The notes under the pieces are model-generated. The model worked only from the letters and a program-made list of their open reading frames with translations. It had not been told where the DNA came from and searched no databases. Made by a program: the position numbers and the translations under genes. This document shows, one piece after another, positions 4,588-7,192 of a stretch of 7,192 nucleotides of DNA. Each line of letters begins with the position of its first letter. Position 1 is the first letter of the stretch. Origin of the DNA: Thermoflexales bacterium (GTDB taxonomy: Bacteria > Chloroflexota > Anaerolineae > Fen-1058); the NCBI GenBank assembly GCA_030834835.1, contig JAUQXD010000906.1:1-7192 (forward strand), read 5' to 3'.

Positions 4588-7086
4588 TCACTCCCACGCG
4601 GGCGTCAGCGTCCCCTGTTCATCCTTCCAATACGGCGCCCAGACCAGGGTGCACAGCTGCACATTGATGTTGGTCTTCTTGGGTTTGATCGTCAGCGTCT
4701 CAAAGACTTCGCTTTGCGGATCAACCGCCGACGATAGTTCAGTGGCCTGCGCTTCAACTTCGGCGTTGAGTTCGGCCAGCTGCTGTTGATACACTTTTAC
4801 ATTCTCTTCGGCGCGGGCGATGTCCTGGCCTTCTTTCATCGTGCGGCCCGCGCCGCGAATGGCCGTGGTCGCTTTGCCGATGTTGCCGCTGCTGTTGATC
4901 TTGCGGCCGCCCAACGCGCCCAGCAGCGTCGCGCCAAACGAGATGGCCGTCTGCATCTTCTGCTGATCGGCCTGGGACTTCTCCCGATCGACGGCCTCTT
5001 GCGCTTTGCGAATGCGTTCCTGCAGCATCAGCACTTTAGGCGCATACTTCTTCCGCAGCTGGTCCACCAGCTTATCGCGCTTCTCGCGCGTGCTTTGCGA
5101 CAGGCGGATGCGGAACTCACGCTCGTCTTCGCCGGGCTGCGACACGGTCTTGGTGCTGGGACTGAAGAACAGATCGATCTGCTGCGTGCCATACAGCCAC
5201 GTCACGTAATCTTTTTGCCACGCCGCATAACTCCTGGCTTTGCCCGCAGCGGGCGGTAAGTCTGCAAACTGCGCGCCGTCGAGCGGATTGCGCTCCAGAT
5301 CACCGGCGGGTACTTCGAGCGGCTGCGCGTCTTCCCAGTTCACAGGGATCGCGTTGTCGGTGATGGCCGTGGTGAACGTCGCGTCTTGCGCGAAATCGAG
5401 CCTGGTTTTGGTATCGACGAAGTTCACTTTAGCTGCGCCAAAGATCACGGGCCGATAGAACACGTTGCCCCCTCGGCCACGTGCGGGGATGAAGAATTGC
5501 TGGATTTCGGCGGGTAAGGCGGGACGTTGACCGATTGGGGCGGATGGTGTCGCTGCGCTTACGGCCGCCGGTGTCGGCACAGCCGATGGTGCCGCTACGC
5601 TTACCGCGCTCATTGGGGCAGCTGATGCGATCGGGGTTGACGTCGCTGCGCTTACAGCCGCCGGTGTCGTGGCTTTGATCGGATCCATCAACGTCTTGAT
5701 TTGATTGCGCGTGAGCGGACCTCGCAAATACGACATCACCCAGCGCGTCTGAAAGACGACAGGCGCATCTTCGTGCGTGTTATTCATCAAGAACACGCGA
5801 TTGCCCAGGCCGGCCAGCGTCTGCTCCATTTTCGATCGATCGTAGCCGCTGCTCGCCGAAACCGCCGCGCCTTCGAGACCATCGAGGACGCGCTGCTTGT
5901 CTCGATCGGTCTGGAGACGGCCGATGAACCACGTGCCCGCATTGCTCAGACCCTTGTAATCCAGATCGACCGGGTTCTGCGTGGCGAGCACGATGCCCAA
6001 GCCAAAGGCGCGCGCCTGCTTGAGCAGCGTCAACAACGGCTGCTTCGATGGCGGATTGGCGGTCGGCGGGAAGTAGCCGAAGATTTCATCCATGTACAGA
6101 ATCGCGCGCAGGCTGGTCGTGCCCGATTGCTGCCGCATCCAGCCCAGCGTTTGATTGAGCAGCAGCGACACGAAGAACATGCGCTCCGCATCGCTGAGAT
6201 GGGCGATCGAGACGATGGACAGTTTGGGCTTGCCGCTGGGCGAATACAGCATGCGGCCCACATCCAGCGGCTCGCCTTCCAGCCACGCATTGAAGCCCGG
6301 CGAAGCCAGCAGGTTGTTGAGCGCCATCACCAGCGCAAAGCGGTCTTTCGCGGGATAAAACGCGTCCAGATCGAGCACGCCGATCTTGGTCATCGGCGGC
6401 GCTTGAATCAGGCCAATCAGCGCGGCCAGGTCAAGGTCCCGCCCCTGTTTCCAGGCGCTGTCGAGCAGGTTGGAAATGAGGATGTGCTCGCGGCTCTGGA
6501 TCGGATCGGCGGCGATGCCCAGCAGGCCCAGCAAACTGGTGACGGTGGTGCTGATGCGCTCACGAAGCAGCTCGCCGTCGTCCATCACGGCCTGGCCCGG
6601 CGCGGCAAACGACTTGAGGATCGACATCGGCACGCCCGCGCTGCTACCTGGCGTGTAGATGGTCATGTCCACTTTGTCGCGCAGCAGCTTGATCCGATCG
6701 GGGTTCTGCCCCCAATCGGCCAGGCCGCCCAGCCACGTAGCGGCCTGTTTGTTGGCGTAATCTTGCGATGACATCCCTTTCTTCGCGGCATCCTCTTCGT
6801 TGATCCACGGCAGAAAATCCTCGCCACGCAGAGCGGGGAAGGTCAGTAGCAAGTTAGCCAGATCGCCTTTGGGATCGATCAAAATGGCTGGCACACCGTC
6901 GATGGCGGCTTCTTCGATCAGCGCGACGCACAGACCGGTCTTGCCGCTGCCTGTCATGCCCACGCAGACGGCATGCGTCACCAAGTCTTTGGAATCGTAC
7001 AAGATTAAATCATCGCGCAGCTGCTGGGCCGCCAGGTCGTATTCTTTGCCCAGATAAAACACGCCGAGTTTCTCGTAGTCTTGCAT
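4588..7086 (-). CDS. HerA/FtsK-superfamily (DUF87-type) ATPase with C-terminal coiled coil
   Basis: 832 residues. A short N-terminal strand region (LGVFYLGKEYD near 6-16) leads straight into the P-loop GMTGSGKT (43-50, K49), then IDPKGD (70-75), Walker B ILYMDE (D333-E334), the LATQNP polar sensor (Q370) and GRLQTDRDK with a likely arginine finger at R390. These mark the HerA/FtsK hexameric pumping ATPases. The full N-terminal HAS barrel of classical HerA is absent or very reduced. Residues about 470-520 are an Ala/Pro/Ser linker with internal repeats. The C-terminal third has a beta-rich part, then two charged coiled-coil helices flanking a Gly-rich segment (FGATLLGALGG) and a short end ending WAPYWKDEQG. 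HerA proteins move DNA and pair with nucleases or NADases; the partner of this one is unknown. GGAGG at 7095-7099 sets the ATG at 7086 over the GTG at 7122 and the ATG at 7101. It is co-directional with the STAND gene but separated from it by a hairpin and a promoter. Confidence 0.9.
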   Translation of the reverse strand: MQDYEKLGVFYLGKEYDLAAQQLRDDLILYDSKDLVTHAVCVGMTGSGKTGLCVALIEEAAIDGVPAILIDPKGDLANLLLTFPALRGEDFLPWINEEDAAKKGMSSQDYANKQAATWLGGLADWGQNPDRIKLLRDKVDMTIYTPGSSAGVPMSILKSFAAPGQAVMDDGELLRERISTTVTSLLGLLGIAADPIQSREHILISNLLDSAWKQGRDLDLAALIGLIQAPPMTKIGVLDLDAFYPAKDRFALVMALNNLLASPGFNAWLEGEPLDVGRMLYSPSGKPKLSIVSIAHLSDAERMFFVSLLLNQTLGWMRQQSGTTSLRAILYMDEIFGYFPPTANPPSKQPLLTLLKQARAFGLGIVLATQNPVDLDYKGLSNAGTWFIGRLQTDRDKQRVLDGLEGAAVSASSGYDRSKMEQTLAGLGNRVFLMNNTHEDAPVVFQTRWVMSYLRGPLTRNQIKTLMDPIKATTPAAVSAATSTPIASAAPMSAVSVAAPSAVPTPAAVSAATPSAPIGQRPALPAEIQQFFIPARGRGGNVFYRPVIFGAAKVNFVDTKTRLDFAQDATFTTAITDNAIPVNWEDAQPLEVPAGDLERNPLDGAQFADLPPAAGKARSYAAWQKDYVTWLYGTQQIDLFFSPSTKTVSQPGEDEREFRIRLSQSTREKRDKLVDQLRKKYAPKVLMLQERIRKAQEAVDREKSQADQQKMQTAISFGATLLGALGGRKINSSGNIGKATTAIRGAGRTMKEGQDIARAEENVKVYQQQLAELNAEVEAQATELSSAVDPQSEVFETLTIKPKKTNINVQLCTLVWAPYWKDEQGTLTPAWE
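5549..5669. repeat. Imperfect in-frame repeats encoding the ATPase linker
   Basis: A 28-bp sequence at 5549-5576 recurs at 5642-5669 with one mismatch, offset by 93 bases (31 codons), so the frame is kept. Both copies encode TPAAVSAAT on the minus strand. A more diverged related segment lies between them. The result is an Ala/Pro/Ser-rich flexible linker between the ATPase core and the C-terminal region. Confidence 0.75.
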
Positions 7087-7094
7087 GTTGTTTG

Positions 7095-7099
7095 CCTCC
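7095..7099 (-). promoter_or_regulatory. Ribosome binding site fixing the HerA-like ATPase start
   Basis: GGAGG on the minus strand lies 8 bases before the ATG at 7086. The upstream GTG (7122) is inside the second arm of a terminator hairpin, and the ATG at 7101 overlaps the ribosome site, so neither is a likely start. Confidence 0.85.
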
Positions 7100-7104
7100 A
7101 TGAG

Positions 7105-7147
7105 AAATAAAAACGCGCGCACCCCATTTTACCGCAGAGTGCGCGCG
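7105..7147 (-). terminator. Intrinsic terminator of the upstream gene
   Basis: On the minus strand CGCGCGCAC (7147-7139) pairs perfectly with GTGCGCGCG (7122-7114) across a 16-base loop, followed at once by TTTTTATTT (7113-7105). This is a textbook Rho-independent terminator. It would end transcription arriving from beyond the right edge, just before the ribosome site of the HerA-like gene. Confidence 0.88.
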
Positions 7148-7155
7148 CATGTAAG
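7126..7155 (-). promoter_or_regulatory. Possible promoter of the HerA-like gene, overlapping the terminator
   Basis: TAAAAT (7131-7126, 5/6 to the -10 consensus) lies within the terminator loop. CTTACA (7155-7150, 4/6) stands 18 bases upstream as a candidate -35. Transcription would start near 7119, inside the second hairpin arm, giving a leader of about 33 bases that includes GGAGG. Such RNA could not form the terminator. Confidence 0.4.
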
Positions 7156-7171
7156 TGAATCCTTCCAGAAT

Positions 7172-7192
7172 CTACTGGCCGGTGCCCACCAT
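7172..7192 (-). CDS. Possible 3' end of an upstream gene
   Basis: One minus-strand frame enters from the right edge and reads MVGTGQ before TAG at 7174-7172. The position, 24 bases before a strong terminator, is what would be expected for a gene end. Six codons are too few to identify a product or to prove the frame. Confidence 0.35.
   Translation of the reverse strand: MVGTGQ

Noticed and set aside
5701..6771. Long plus-strand frame (356 codons) opposite the HerA-like ATPase
   Set aside because: It lies wholly antisense to a well-supported ATPase with intact motifs. Its translation is Arg/Gln/His-rich with no recognisable domain, as expected from the opposite strand of GC-rich coding DNA.
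7087..7122. N-terminal extension of the HerA-like ATPase to a GTG at 7122
   Set aside because: It would start inside a terminator arm and translate through the T-tract and the ribosome site. GGAGG at proper spacing points to the ATG at 7086.

Overview
The window is moderately GC-rich bacterial DNA in which every supported gene reads on the minus strand. The organism is most likely a member of the Chloroflexota. This rests on impression rather than a marker gene: there is a very large death-like-domain/TIR/STAND/TPR protein, the C-terminal tail after its TPRs contains CDGPPDYTYK, and short palindromic repeats that translate as LTPNPSPTRRGE-type peptides are inserted inside coding sequence. All three are common in that phylum, but cyanobacteria and planctomycetes share some of them.

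Layout, read in the direction of transcription (right to left). At the right edge are the last few codons of a possible upstream gene (7172-7192), followed by a strong intrinsic terminator (7105-7147). A likely promoter for the next gene lies partly inside that terminator's loop. Next is an 832-residue HerA/FtsK-superfamily (DUF87-type) ATPase (4588-7086), closed by a 13-bp hairpin (4512-4543). A sigma70-like promoter (4448-4476) then drives a 1064-residue EAD-TIR-STAND NTPase-TPR protein (1203-4397), which looks like a prokaryotic NLR-like conflict or antiphage receptor. After a 100-base gap a second promoter (1050-1078) drives a 140-residue helical protein of unknown function (581-1003). The N-terminal 184 residues of a polytopic membrane protein (1-552) follow it and run off the left edge.

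The most distinctive structure is a 27-bp element with 26/27 identity that ends exactly in the -35 hexamer of both of the last two promoters (1073-1099 and 4471-4497). It places the STAND receptor and the small-protein/membrane-protein pair under what looks like the same control. It also bounds the receptor gene as a promoter-gene cassette between direct repeats. The receptor gene itself carries two in-frame insertions of one palindromic repeat family, in the same orientation and the same reading frame.

How the genes may work together is inference. The TIR domain has the motifs of an NAD-consuming or NAD-signalling effector. The STAND ATPase and TPRs would sense a trigger and oligomerise. The death-like EAD would recruit a partner encoded elsewhere, because no second EAD is visible here. 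HerA-type ATPases pair with NADase or nuclease effectors in known defence systems (for example Sir2-HerA), so its place beside a TIR receptor is suggestive, but a terminator-like hairpin and a separate promoter divide the two genes. For all three complete genes the longest open reading frame begins too far upstream; starts were reset from Shine-Dalgarno and promoter positions.
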